This document shows positions 26,795 through 35,523 of a DNA stretch of 64,000 nucleotides, one piece after another. Both the position numbers and the translations under genes were made by a program. The DNA comes from an uncultured Blautia sp. (lineage in GTDB: Bacteria; Bacillota; Clostridia; Lachnospirales; Lachnospiraceae). Within the stretch, counting starts at the first letter, position 1. Every line of letters begins with the position of its first letter. Below the pieces are notes generated by a model. It saw only the letters and a program-made list of their open reading frames with translations, did no database searches and was not told the origin of the DNA. The stretch lies in NCBI GenBank assembly GCA_900551075.1, contig URVB01000004.1, positions 1 through 64,000 on the forward strand. The letters run 5' to 3'.

Positions 26795-28132
26795 ATGGAA
26801 TTTCCAAATGATTTTATGTGGGGTGCAGCAAGCGCTGCCTATCAGATTGAGGGAGCATACAACGAAGACGGAAAAGGGCTGGGTATCTGGGATGCCTTAT
26901 CCTACGGCCATGTAAAACATGGCGAAAACGGAAATGTTGCATGTGATCACTATCATCGCTACAAAGAGGATGTTGCACTGATGAAGGAGCTTGGCTTGAA
27001 GACATATCGTTTTTCTGTCAGTTGGCCAAGAGTCATGCCGGAGGAAGGCGTAGTTAACGAAACAGGGCTACAGTTTTATATCGATCTGGTGGGCGAACTG
27101 GTTCAGGCCGGCATTCAGCCCATGTGCACGCTGTTTCATTGGAACCTTCCCTTGTGGCTTCACGAAAAGGGCGGCTGGAAGTTTGACGGAATCGAGGAAT
27201 TCTTTGAAGAATACACCAAAATCGTGGTAGGCGCCTTGTCTGACAAGGTCTCATATTGGATGACTTTCAATGAACCTGCATGCTTTATCGGTCTTGGGTA
27301 TGCTATAGGGGCTCACGCTCCTTTTGAATCCCGCATGGACAAGCCACAGGAAATGATGAATGTTCTTGGAAAGTGTACCCGTAATATGCTTCGTTCCCAT
27401 GGAAAGGCTGTAGATATCATCCGCCGATATGCCAAAACGGCTCCTCGAATCGGCATGGCGCTGAATGGCGATATGATTATTCCTTTAACCGAATCTGATG
27501 AGGAAATTATACGGGCAAAAGAGGCGACCTTCGATACAAAATTTGTCTTTAATGTTCCCTGGTTTGCGGATACTGCAATTCTTGGTACCGTACCGGAGGT
27601 GTTAAAAAATGCTATATCTTCGGAGGATATTGATGTTATTCATAAACCATTAGACTTTTTTGGCTTTAACTGTTACAACGCAAATAACTTTGATGAGGAT
27701 TTTGCCAACCCAAACAAATCGATAAAGAATCTGTATCCGGGAATGCCGCGAACCATGATGGAATGGCCAATCACACCTTGTGTGCTCTACTGGCTTTCAA
27801 GGTTTTTCCATGGACGCTACCATCTGCCGATTCTGATCACCGAAAACGGTATGGCCAATCTGGATTTTGTCATGAGTGACGGCAGGGTACATGACCCGCA
27901 GCGCATCGAATTTATGAAAGCTTATCTAAAAGGATTAGAGCGGGCTATAGACGAAGGAATTCCGGTTCTCGGTTATACTTACTGGTCCTTTATGGACAAT
28001 TTTGAATGGGCACACGGTTATGACAAACGTTTCGGTCTTGTTTATGTCGATTACCAGACCCAGAAACGGGTTCTAAAAGATTCTGCTTACTGGTATGCAG
28101 ATGTGATACGGAAGAATTCTCTGGATACCTGA
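26795..28132 (+). CDS. bglA: GH1 beta-glucosidase
   Basis: A 445-residue family 1 glycoside hydrolase, complete. The N-terminal family signature is FMWGAASAAYQIEGAYNEDG (about 8-27). The acid/base Glu lies in YWMTFNEPACF (about 160-170) and the nucleophile Glu in LPILITENGMA (about 345-355). WSFMDNFEWAHGY closes the active site. It hydrolyses beta-glucosides in the cytoplasm; the lack of a PTS-type 6-phospho-specific motif cannot be judged here. Together with GH78 it could split rhamnosyl-glucosides such as rutinosides. The RBS AAAGGAG precedes the ATG. Confidence 0.93.
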   Translation: MEFPNDFMWGAASAAYQIEGAYNEDGKGLGIWDALSYGHVKHGENGNVACDHYHRYKEDVALMKELGLKTYRFSVSWPRVMPEEGVVNETGLQFYIDLVGELVQAGIQPMCTLFHWNLPLWLHEKGGWKFDGIEEFFEEYTKIVVGALSDKVSYWMTFNEPACFIGLGYAIGAHAPFESRMDKPQEMMNVLGKCTRNMLRSHGKAVDIIRRYAKTAPRIGMALNGDMIIPLTESDEEIIRAKEATFDTKFVFNVPWFADTAILGTVPEVLKNAISSEDIDVIHKPLDFFGFNCYNANNFDEDFANPNKSIKNLYPGMPRTMMEWPITPCVLYWLSRFFHGRYHLPILITENGMANLDFVMSDGRVHDPQRIEFMKAYLKGLERAIDEGIPVLGYTYWSFMDNFEWAHGYDKRFGLVYVDYQTQKRVLKDSAYWYADVIRKNSLDT

Positions 28133-28273
28133 ATCGCCAATGATAACATGTCAGGATGGTGCTGTTGAAAAACCTGGTACGGTATGATACGATGTCCGAT
28201 AAGTAGTGGTGTTTAAGGCTAAAATCTCCCAAGCTCAAAATGAGGAAAGATCGAGAAACAATGGAGGTTAAAG

Positions 28274-29329
28274 ATGGTTATACAAAGTCAGTTTTATGAG
28301 GAATTGGATGGAGGATTGCGGGATTTTGAAGTGATTCTGAAGAAAGTTTATCAGACATTTTCCGGCATGGATCTTGCTGTTCCCCACACTATTCACGAAA
28401 TTCGTGCTCCTCTGATGCGTGCACTTTCCATTATGAGTAATCCCTTTGCAGAACACCTGACGAATAACCGGCTTGAAGAGCAATTATTTTTCCACAATGA
28501 AACAGATGTTGAAATCTATAAGCACCTGCGCTATCTGCCGGCCTACTGGCATGCCCATGATTTTATTGAAATTGCATGCGTTGTTCAGGGAAGCTGCTAC
28601 AACTATATTCTGGCTCAGCGTCTGGAAATGAAAAAGGGGGATATCTGCATCATGGCTCCGGACACCCGGCATGCCATCAGTGCTTTTTCGGAAGACTGTG
28701 TGCTGCTTAATTTTCTCATCAGGACCAGTACCTTTGAGACAGCCTTTTTTGGGGTGCTCTCCAACAATGATATTCTCTCAGATTTCTTTATGCAGACGCT
28801 TTACCATTCCAACCAGCATCCTTATCTTTATTTCCGAACGGGTGATGATTGGGAACTTCTCAATTGTATTGGCTATGCGTGGCAGGAATTTCACAGAAAC
28901 CGTCAGTATAAAAATCGCATGATGGTGTCGGTCATCAATGCCTTTTTTATAACCCTGCTGAGAAATCATGGTGCCAATGTAATTCTTCCGGAATCCGATT
29001 CACGAACCCGGGATGAAAACACCATTTTGATTCTGAAATATATGCAGGATCATTACCAGACAGTCTCGCTGGCTGAATTGGCTTCCTTTTTTAATTACAG
29101 TGAGCGCCAGATTCAGCGCATTATAAAGGGAAGCACCGGAATCAGCTTCAGTGAAAATATTCAGAAGCTTAAACTGAATCAGGCTGCCCGGCTTTTGCAG
29201 AATCCCAACCGCTCCGTAGCATCGGTTGCAGAGGAACTGGGATATGCGGATGTTGGAAATTTCCGGCAAATTTTTAAGAAAAAATTCGGCATGACCCCTG
29301 GGGAGTATCGTGGGCTACGGAACAACTGA
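28274..29329 (+). CDS. AraC family transcriptional regulator
   Basis: 351 residues. The N-terminal 200 residues form a cupin-like sensor (AYWHAHDFIEIACVVQGSCY, MKKGDICIMAPDTRHAI). The C-terminal about 100 residues carry two helix-turn-helix motifs (SLAELASFFNYSERQIQRII and VASVAEELGYADVGNFRQIF) and the AraC signature ending GMTPGEYR. It lies 141 bp downstream of the GH1 gene on the same strand and is the likely activator of both arms of the plant-glycoside locus. The ATG follows GGAGG. Confidence 0.92.
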   Translation: MVIQSQFYEELDGGLRDFEVILKKVYQTFSGMDLAVPHTIHEIRAPLMRALSIMSNPFAEHLTNNRLEEQLFFHNETDVEIYKHLRYLPAYWHAHDFIEIACVVQGSCYNYILAQRLEMKKGDICIMAPDTRHAISAFSEDCVLLNFLIRTSTFETAFFGVLSNNDILSDFFMQTLYHSNQHPYLYFRTGDDWELLNCIGYAWQEFHRNRQYKNRMMVSVINAFFITLLRNHGANVILPESDSRTRDENTILILKYMQDHYQTVSLAELASFFNYSERQIQRIIKGSTGISFSENIQKLKLNQAARLLQNPNRSVASVAEELGYADVGNFRQIFKKKFGMTPGEYRGLRNN

Positions 29330-29568
29330 GTATCCGGTAGCCATATGCGGATGCTGGAGATCCGTTTATTATGGTATATAAATTTCTGCTTTTATATTCT
29401 TTTGGCGTGCAATCATAACAATAAGGGCTATATTAACCGATAAAAATTTAATTTTTGAAAAAATAGGTTCTATATGTTTGCTGTGGCTGCATAGATTATT
29501 ATTACCTGTGCAGCATGGGAAGTGCGCAGCCCCTAAGCTGGACAGGCATGGTAAAAAGGAGGACCTAT

Positions 29569-29880
29569 ATGAAAAAATTGAAACAATATTTCAAGATGAT
29601 AATCACAGCAGTCATTTGTTTTGCCATGAGTTTCGTACCGGGAAAGAAGTCCGGGGCAAAGGTGGAAAAAGTTCTTGCAGAAGTAAACGGACAGGCAGTT
29701 TTGGGATGTAATAAAAAGAACAAATTTCATGTATTTCCTACAGTGGATGTATTGGGAATGATGAAAAGTGTATTAAATTTTTTCAGAATTTTCAGACGCC
29801 GCTTCTTTATAAAGAAAGTATTTTATTGGATGCAGGGGCCGGGTGACAGGAACCCGCTCTGTTACGAAAGTTCCGGATAA
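29569..29880 (+). CDS. small putative exported peptide
   Basis: 103 residues. The N-terminus has a positive start (MKKLKQYFKM) and a hydrophobic stretch IITAVICFAMSFV, resembling a signal peptide, but no clear signal-peptidase site follows. The rest has a basic aromatic patch (FFRIFRRRFFIKKVFYW) and two cysteines. I do not recognise the family. The RBS AAAAAGGAGG is excellent and a terminator follows directly, which supports a real short gene. The 240 bases upstream (29330-29568) hold an imperfect hairpin at about 29488-29535 but no known riboswitch that I can name. Confidence 0.5.
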   Translation: MKKLKQYFKMIITAVICFAMSFVPGKKSGAKVEKVLAEVNGQAVLGCNKKNKFHVFPTVDVLGMMKSVLNFFRIFRRRFFIKKVFYWMQGPGDRNPLCYESSG

Positions 29881-29881
29881 A

Positions 29882-29906
29882 AAAATCCCCAAAAGGGGAT
29901 TCTCAA
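29882..29906. terminator. bidirectional rho-independent terminator
   Basis: Stem AATCCCC/GGGGATT with an AAAA loop. On the minus strand it is followed by a T run and would end the metallophosphoesterase transcript. On the plus strand it follows the stop of the small peptide gene. Confidence 0.8.
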
Positions 29907-29923
29907 ATATATAGGTAAAACAA

Positions 29924-31141
29924 CTATTTGACAAAATTTACGGTAATAGAGCAAATTTCACAGTCTGTGCCCACACGCATGCCGGGCCCCCAGATGCCGG
30001 CACCGGAAGTTACAATGTTGTGCATGCTTCCTTTTTTAAGGTAACCGCATGGATTTTCCCATAATAAATGGATCAAAAGATTTCCGGGAAACATCTGTCC
30101 GTTGTGCGTGTGCCCGCACAGATCTAAATCTGCACCTGCATCAGCCGTCTCCTGCAATTCTTTAGGTTGATGATCCATAAAAATTATAGGCTTTGTTTTA
30201 TCTAGGGATTTTGTAAGCTCTGCAGGTGTCTTTCGGGTAATTCCAAGCTTTTCTGACCTTTCCTCATCGTTTCTCCCGACGATGTAAAATTTGTTGTCTA
30301 TGAGTATCGCTTCGTCTTTTAAAAGATGAATGCTGCAGTCTTTTAAAAATTCTTCCATATGAGGGTCGTTTTTTGCCTGTTTGCCGCCCTTAAATGTAAA
30401 ACCTGCAAGAATGGGTTCATCCAGGTCGTGATTTCCCCAGCAGGCATACACGCCATATTTCGTGTGAATAGATTTCAGACGTTTCTTTATTTTCTCCGGG
30501 TATTGAATGCTGTCAAATTCATTGTCAAAGATATCTCCTGCAATACATACAAAATCAGGATTTTCGGAATTTATTTTTTTTACGATATTTTCTGCTTGTT
30601 TTTCTCCGACACTGTATCCTAAGTGGACATCTGCCATGAGTACGATTTTCAGGGATTCTATTTCCGGTACCTGTTTGTCTATTGAAACCTGGTAGGAAGT
30701 GGTTTTGATATTTCCGGCATGGAAAATCCCATAAATACTGAGACTGATAATAAGTACCGTACAAATACCGCCTGTCACGGCAAATGCTGTTGTAGAGGAG
30801 GTCCAGGATATATGTAAAACATATTTCAGGAAAAGTCTTCCTAAATCAAACGTGGCAATCATAAGAACGATATATTCAAAAGTACCCAAAAAGTAATTGC
30901 TGATCACCTTCAGAATACGATGGAGAAAAGGCAGCCTTTTGGTTAAAAATCCTGTAAGTAAAGCGCTGGCAAGTACCGTGTAGACTCCTGCGTAAATAAT
31001 ACGGAATGCAAGAGTTTGAAATAAATAGTGGCATGACCCCATCCAATGGAACATCCAGCGAAGGACATATAGATTAATAAGTATATAAACCGGGGTCAGG
31101 AAAAGTGCAATCATAAGAAGCCTCCCGCAATTTTTTCTCAT
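29924..31141 (-). CDS. membrane-anchored metallophosphoesterase (YkuE/YaeI-like)
   Basis: 405 residues. The first 150 contain about four hydrophobic segments (LLMIALFLTPVYILINLYVL, VYTVLASALLTGFLT and two more). The calcineurin-type phosphoesterase domain follows with all metal motifs: MADVHLGYS (Asp, His), AGDIFDNEFD, CWGNHDLD, FMDHQP and DLCGHTHNGQMFPG. Relatives are UDP-diacylglucosamine- or phospholipid-type hydrolases of unclear substrate. The domain probably faces the outside or the membrane surface. Confidence 0.9.
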   Translation of the reverse strand: MRKNCGRLLMIALFLTPVYILINLYVLRWMFHWMGSCHYLFQTLAFRIIYAGVYTVLASALLTGFLTKRLPFLHRILKVISNYFLGTFEYIVLMIATFDLGRLFLKYVLHISWTSSTTAFAVTGGICTVLIISLSIYGIFHAGNIKTTSYQVSIDKQVPEIESLKIVLMADVHLGYSVGEKQAENIVKKINSENPDFVCIAGDIFDNEFDSIQYPEKIKKRLKSIHTKYGVYACWGNHDLDEPILAGFTFKGGKQAKNDPHMEEFLKDCSIHLLKDEAILIDNKFYIVGRNDEERSEKLGITRKTPAELTKSLDKTKPIIFMDHQPKELQETADAGADLDLCGHTHNGQMFPGNLLIHLLWENPCGYLKKGSMHNIVTSGAGIWGPGMRVGTDCEICSITVNFVK

Positions 31142-31233
31142 TATACAATGAACTGTATCCCTATGTCAAAAATACTATAATAAATAACGGGAAATCTCCA
31201 TATACTAGGAAAAAGTACATACAGGCATATCAT

Positions 31234-32073
31234 ATGAAAGAGAAAATCTTATTTTATCTGACAGGAGTTTGTCTTCTCCTCCTGCTCCCATACGGATTCA
31301 CAATAGTAATGAACGGGATGGATACAGCTCTTTTAAGCCGTTCTCCGGATATGGAAGCGTGTCTTCCGGTTATGCTTTCTGTGCAGATATCTGACGAATA
31401 TGAATTAGAAACGATAAAAAGCCAGGCTGTAATTGCCAGAACAAATTTTTACAGGAGACTTATACAAAAAGAGAGCTTATCAGAAATTCTTGGGGAAATC
31501 CGGCAAAACATGCTAGAAGGATATGAGTTCTGGAAGCTTCCGGGGGAAATTTATGAAAAAGCGGCTGAACAGACAGAGGGGCAGGTCCTTACTTTTGAGG
31601 AGGAATTAAAATTAGTTCCTTATCATGAAATCAGCAGTGGTCAAACAAGGGAGGGAACGGAAGTTTTTCATAATGAAGCATATACATATTTAAAATCCGT
31701 AGACAGCAGCAGCGACAAGAATTCTCCGGATTATATAAGCAGTACATATATATCACAGCAGCAAATGCCGAAGGTGCTTGAGGTAGAGCAAAGAGACGCC
31801 TCGGAATATGTGATGAGCCTACGGGCGGATGGAAATCTACTGGAAGGGGAAGCTTTCCGACAGGGTTTAGGTCTGGCTTCTTCGAATTTTACGATGCAGG
31901 AGATTGGCGGGGAGATTCGTTTTCTTTGTAAAGGCAAAGGCCACGGACTTGGTTTTTCTCAATATGGAGGAAATGAGCAGGCAAAGACAGGAGCTTCGTA
32001 CCAGGAAATTCTGGAATTGTATTTTCCGGCTATGGAATTAGAGGATATCAACGGTATTTTTGCGAAAAAATGA
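31234..32073 (+). CDS. spoIID: stage II sporulation protein D (SpoIID/LytB domain)
   Basis: 279 residues: a short N-terminal membrane anchor (LFYLTGVCLLLLLPYGFTIV) and a SpoIID domain. SpoIID is a lytic transglycosylase of the DMP machine that remodels peptidoglycan during engulfment. Visible marks are LETIKSQAVIARTNFYRR, with Glu as the catalytic candidate, and the hallmark GKGHGLGFSQYGGNEQAKTG near the end. The next gene, encoding a LytM-domain protein, overlaps its 3' end or follows within 70 bp, repeating the spoIID-spoIIQ order known in Bacillus and Clostridia. Confidence 0.88.
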   Translation: MKEKILFYLTGVCLLLLLPYGFTIVMNGMDTALLSRSPDMEACLPVMLSVQISDEYELETIKSQAVIARTNFYRRLIQKESLSEILGEIRQNMLEGYEFWKLPGEIYEKAAEQTEGQVLTFEEELKLVPYHEISSGQTREGTEVFHNEAYTYLKSVDSSSDKNSPDYISSTYISQQQMPKVLEVEQRDASEYVMSLRADGNLLEGEAFRQGLGLASSNFTMQEIGGEIRFLCKGKGHGLGFSQYGGNEQAKTGASYQEILELYFPAMELEDINGIFAKK

Positions 32074-32138
32074 ATAGACGTCCATATTCTGGACACCCTA
32101 TAAATACAGTAATGATTATGAGTAGAGGTGAAAGGAAT

Positions 32139-32936
32139 ATGATGAAAAACAAGACAACGAAATATGTGGTAAATGGGGTATTGCTGGCCGCTTTGGCTGC
32201 AATAGGAATTGCAGCTTTTCAGTTGGGGACTTCTCCATCCAAAGAAGAAAACGCTCCGGAAGAGGTCCGTTTGGAGAGTGCGCAGGCCGGAGATTCCACC
32301 AATGAGGAAGAGGAGCCTTTGGTGGACGCGGGAACCACCCAGGTAGAAGCAGATATGGAAGCTATGGAAGATACGGAAGCAGACATGGAAGAGACAGATC
32401 AGGAAGAAGAGGCTACAGAGGGAACGGAATCTTCTGATTCCGCAGATATGGAAACCACAGAGGAGACTGCAGAAGAAACTGTTGATACATCCGCAGGTGC
32501 CGCCGCAGCACCGGTTCTTAATTTTTCGGAAGATACTCCAATGGAATGGCCGGTAAACGGAAACATCCTCTTAGATTACAGCATGGATCAGACCACATAT
32601 TTTCCAACTTTGGATCAGTATAAATTGAGCCCCGCAATCGCAGTACAGGCTGTAGAAGGAGCCCCCGTTATGGCAGCGGTTTCCGGTACAGTATTTTCTG
32701 TTGAACAGGATGCGCAGACGGGTACAACGGTTACTATGGAGCTTGGAAATGGTTATCAGGCTGTTTATGGGCAGCTTACGGATTTGACTGTAGAAGAGGG
32801 CGATACCGTACAGAAAGGAACCATTATCGGATACATTGGCGCTCCGACAAAATACTATAGTTCAGAGGGCAGTAACCTGTATTTTGCAATGAAAAAAAAT
32901 GGGGAGCCGATAGATCCTATTATTTATCTGCCGTAA
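32139..32936 (+). CDS. spoIIQ: SpoIIQ-like protein with degenerate M23/LytM domain
   Basis: About 265 residues: a membrane anchor (YVVNGVLLAALAAIGIAAFQ), a very acidic linker rich in Glu, Asp and Thr (about 35-125), then an M23 fold (WPVNGNILLDYSMDQTTYFP; EGDTVQKGTIIGYIG; SNLYFAMKKNGEPIDPIIYL). The residues that bind zinc in active enzymes are replaced: no HxxxD before the GAPV turn, and Tyr instead of the first His of HxH. It is therefore likely non-catalytic, a scaffold like Bacillus SpoIIQ at the forespore membrane. I use the ATG at 32139 after GAGGTGAAAGG. Confidence 0.82.
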   Translation: MMKNKTTKYVVNGVLLAALAAIGIAAFQLGTSPSKEENAPEEVRLESAQAGDSTNEEEEPLVDAGTTQVEADMEAMEDTEADMEETDQEEEATEGTESSDSADMETTEETAEETVDTSAGAAAAPVLNFSEDTPMEWPVNGNILLDYSMDQTTYFPTLDQYKLSPAIAVQAVEGAPVMAAVSGTVFSVEQDAQTGTTVTMELGNGYQAVYGQLTDLTVEEGDTVQKGTIIGYIGAPTKYYSSEGSNLYFAMKKNGEPIDPIIYLP

Positions 32937-32991
32937 GTACAAATGTATTTTTAAAGTCTTATTCACAAAAAGGATAAAGAAACGTATAATA

Positions 32992-33050
32992 AAAGCAGGT
33001 GGGAAAAAGAAAATCCGCAATCGGTGATTCTCCTACCTGCTTTATTTTTA
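32992..33050 (+). terminator. terminator after spoIIQ
   Basis: AAAGCAGGT pairs with ACCTGCTTT across a 34-base loop that contains further weak pairs, followed by ATTTTTA. It closes the spoIID-spoIIQ unit. Confidence 0.65.
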
Positions 33051-33166
33051 ATAATTCTTGATGATATACTTGTTTTGGCCGATTGCTTTTTATAGAGACA
33101 GGGACGGCTGCTGCAGCGGATTGCCGGCGGCAGTCCTTTACATAAACTATAAAGGAAGGGATAAAT

Positions 33167-33430
33167 GTGAATTATACATACATAGTAAAGTGTGCGGATG
33201 GAACCCTTTATACAGGGTGGACAAACTGCCTTAAAAAACGTCTGAAGGCACATAATGAAGGGGTAAAAGGAGCAAAATACACAAGGGCAAAGCGTCCGGT
33301 GGAGCTTGTATATTATGAAGGCTTTTCTCTTAAGGAAGAGGCCATGAGACGGGAGTATGAAATCAAGCAGCTTACCAGGAAGCAGAAGCTGGAACTGATG
33401 GAGTTTTACGAAAGGCAGAATGAAATTTGA
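33167..33430 (+). CDS. GIY-YIG nuclease superfamily protein (UPF0213)
   Basis: 87 residues covering the single-domain GIY-YIG fold: YTYIVKCADGTLYTGWTNCL has the YIV...YTG strand pair, KKRLKAHN the conserved Arg and helix, and AKYTRAKRPVELVYYE the strand with Tyr. KEEAMRREYEIKQL supplies the catalytic Glu. Relatives (YhbQ, UPF0213) are small housekeeping nucleases of unknown cellular role. GTG start after AAAGGAAGGG. A strong terminator follows. Confidence 0.93.
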   Translation: MNYTYIVKCADGTLYTGWTNCLKKRLKAHNEGVKGAKYTRAKRPVELVYYEGFSLKEEAMRREYEIKQLTRKQKLELMEFYERQNEI

Positions 33431-33440
33431 GAAATAGAAA

Positions 33441-33486
33441 AGTGTCCCTGTTCATGTTTTTTTTCATGAACAGGGACATTTTTATA
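33441..33486 (+). terminator. rho-independent terminator
   Basis: A perfect 14-bp stem TGTCCCTGTTCATG/CATGAACAGGGACA with a T-rich loop, followed by TTTTTATA. It can work in both directions between the GIY-YIG and hemolysin III genes. Confidence 0.9.
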
Positions 33487-33506
33487 GGATGACGTAAACA
33501 TGATGT

Positions 33507-34169
33507 TTATATCGGTAATGTAGAGATAAAGTAATACATTAATACAAAATGGCAGACACTTCCGAGCATGACAAAGACGTGGAAGATTTCGTGGGAACCG
33601 AAGTTTTTGTGCTTTGCATCAAAAATCGGAAGCTTTAACCCATAGATAACACCGCCAATCGTATAAATAATACCGCCTGCAAGAAGCCAGCCAAAGCCTG
33701 CCCTCGGCAGGGAACGGAAAATAGGTATAAATGCCAAAACACAGAGCCAGCCCATGCCTATATAGAGGACAGAGGATACCCATTTGGGACAGGTGATCCA
33801 TAAGCCTTTGAGAAGCATTCCCAAAATGGCAATCCCCCATACGAGTGCGCAGAGGATATATCCGATTTTATTATGCAGAGCAATGAGGCATACAGGTGTA
33901 TAGCTTCCGGCAATCATGATAAAAATCATCATATGATCTATTTTCCGCAATCTGCGATTGACTTTTTCTGTGGAATCTACGGAATGATAAATGGTGCTGG
34001 CTGCATACAGCAGTATCATAGTCAGAATAAAAACGCTTAGAGCCACCAGGTGAAGGGTATCTGCACTTCTTGCGGTTTTGAGCAAAAGAGGCATGGCACC
34101 TGCAATGGCAAGCAGCATAGCAATTCCATGAGTAATGGCGCTTCCGGGATCTTTTAATTTGAGTTTCAT
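33507..34169 (-). CDS. hemolysin III family membrane protein (PAQR-like)
   Basis: 220 residues with seven hydrophobic segments. Family motifs are SAITHGIAMLLAIAGA (His in TM1), YAASTIYHSVDS, HMMIFIMIAGSYTPV and the late HEIFHVFVMLGSVCHF, whose histidines and the earlier His form the predicted zinc-dependent site of the PAQR/YqfA superfamily. Function in Clostridia is unknown; the hemolysin name is historical. RBS AGGAGGCGACTCAT on the minus strand. Confidence 0.92.
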   Translation of the reverse strand: MKLKLKDPGSAITHGIAMLLAIAGAMPLLLKTARSADTLHLVALSVFILTMILLYAASTIYHSVDSTEKVNRRLRKIDHMMIFIMIAGSYTPVCLIALHNKIGYILCALVWGIAILGMLLKGLWITCPKWVSSVLYIGMGWLCVLAFIPIFRSLPRAGFGWLLAGGIIYTIGGVIYGLKLPIFDAKHKNFGSHEIFHVFVMLGSVCHFVLMYYFISTLPI

Positions 34170-34810
34170 ATGAGTCGCCTCCTAAAATTAAAATTGAATC
34201 TTGAAAACTGTTTGACATAGTATTAAAAACCATATGTAAAGTATATGCTAACTATATCACAAAAATGCAAAAATGCAAGCTTTTTCTTATATAAAACGAA
34301 ATTTATCCGTAAGAGCCGGAAACATTTGCAGTTGTGCAGTTCGGCAACTGCTCTGCTTTTTGGAAACAGAAGAAGAGAAATGCTGTATGGCCAGGAAGCG
34401 GGAGTGAAGTGAAAACGCGCCCGATCTTTTGCGGACTGTCTAAGTCCTGAATCGGTGCTGATTCGCAGCGGTTATTTTACCGCGGAGAATTACAGAAATC
34501 CGCTGGGGCAGGGGTATGTGGTTGATATCAGTTCACGCCATTAAAAACGGATGGTTCCCATGAGAACGAGAACTGTATACAGGATGGACGGAGGAACTTT
34601 TAAAGGAAGCGTAAATAAAGTATAGTAAAATGGAAGATACATAGCTCAATGCGAAAAAGGATATATATTAGATTGTACAAAGCTTCATATTTCTTATGAT
34701 TCATAAGCTGAAGTTTATAAAATATTATATTTTTTGTGCTTACAAACGCACTAAAAAGTTGATTATCCGCTAAAACACAGTATCTATCAGCATTTTCAGG
34801 GAAACAAAAA
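34170..34810. other. 640-base region without an intact gene
   Basis: Mostly AT-rich spacer. One stretch (34458-34553) reads as coding-like sequence, ESVLIRSGYFTAENYRNPLG then a short tail to a stop, with no start and no family I can name; it is probably a gene remnant. The 3' part (34600-34800) is AT-rich and merges with the adhesin remnant. Confidence 0.4.
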
Positions 34811-34827
34811 CGGGCGAACCTAAATGT

Positions 34828-35470
34828 TGGAAATGCCACACTTCAAAAGATCTCCAGTAATACCAGCATTACGGACGGTAACGGAAATTACTCTATCGTT
34901 GGTGCAACTTATGGTGTCTTTTCTGATAAGGACTGCACAAAACAGCTAGCCACCCTTACGGCTGATGAAAACGGAAATACGGGTGATGTAGAAGTCAAGG
35001 CTGACACAGTATACATCAAAGAACAGTCTGCACCATTGGGATATAAAGTTGATATTACGGTGTATTCCTTAAAGGTTGAAGCTGGAAAAACAGCAACTTT
35101 GAAAGTATCTGATACGCCAAAGGTAACGGACACTTTGATTGAACTTTTCAAGATTGACATGGAAACACAAAAAGCCACCCCACAAGGGAACGCTTCTTTA
35201 GAGGGTGCAGAGTTTACATGGAAATATTATTGAGGACGACGGGCAGACAGTATTGATTACAGAACGTATCATTAAAATTCATACGACTGCTACTGATAAG
35301 GACGATAACAAAGAGCTTGAAGCAGCAAAGAGGTAACAATCATTGATACTGTAACTTTAGAGGGCTTAGAAGTCGGTACACAGTATAAACTTGTTGGCTG
35401 GCAGATTTTGAAAGAAGAAAATGCAGAACTTCTTATCAATAGCAACATTTTGGCAACGGAAAATCAGTAA
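34828..35470 (+). pseudogene. SpaA/Cna_B-type surface adhesin remnant
   Basis: The frame to the stop at 35231 reads GNATLQKISSNTSITDGNGN, YSIVGATYGVFSDKDCTKQL, then VKADTVYIKEQSAPLGYKVD and LIELFKIDMETQKATPQGN, typical Cna_B isopeptide-forming repeats. After the stop a second frame gives IKIHTTATDKDDNKELEA, and a third TIIDTVTLEGLEVGTQYKLV, the VaFE-type domain that normally follows in large surface proteins. There is no signal peptide, LPxTG anchor or start. It is an internal piece of a pilin-like adhesin broken by frameshifts and then by an IS4 element. Confidence 0.8.
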
Positions 35471-35523
35471 GCCAGAATAAATGATGTAATTGAAGTAAAA
35501 AACAGTGTGTATTTGCATAAAAC

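Noticed and set aside
29488..29568. Riboswitch before the small exported peptide
   Set aside because: An imperfect hairpin is present but I could not match the conserved bases of cyclic-di-GMP, cobalamin, TPP or other common classes.
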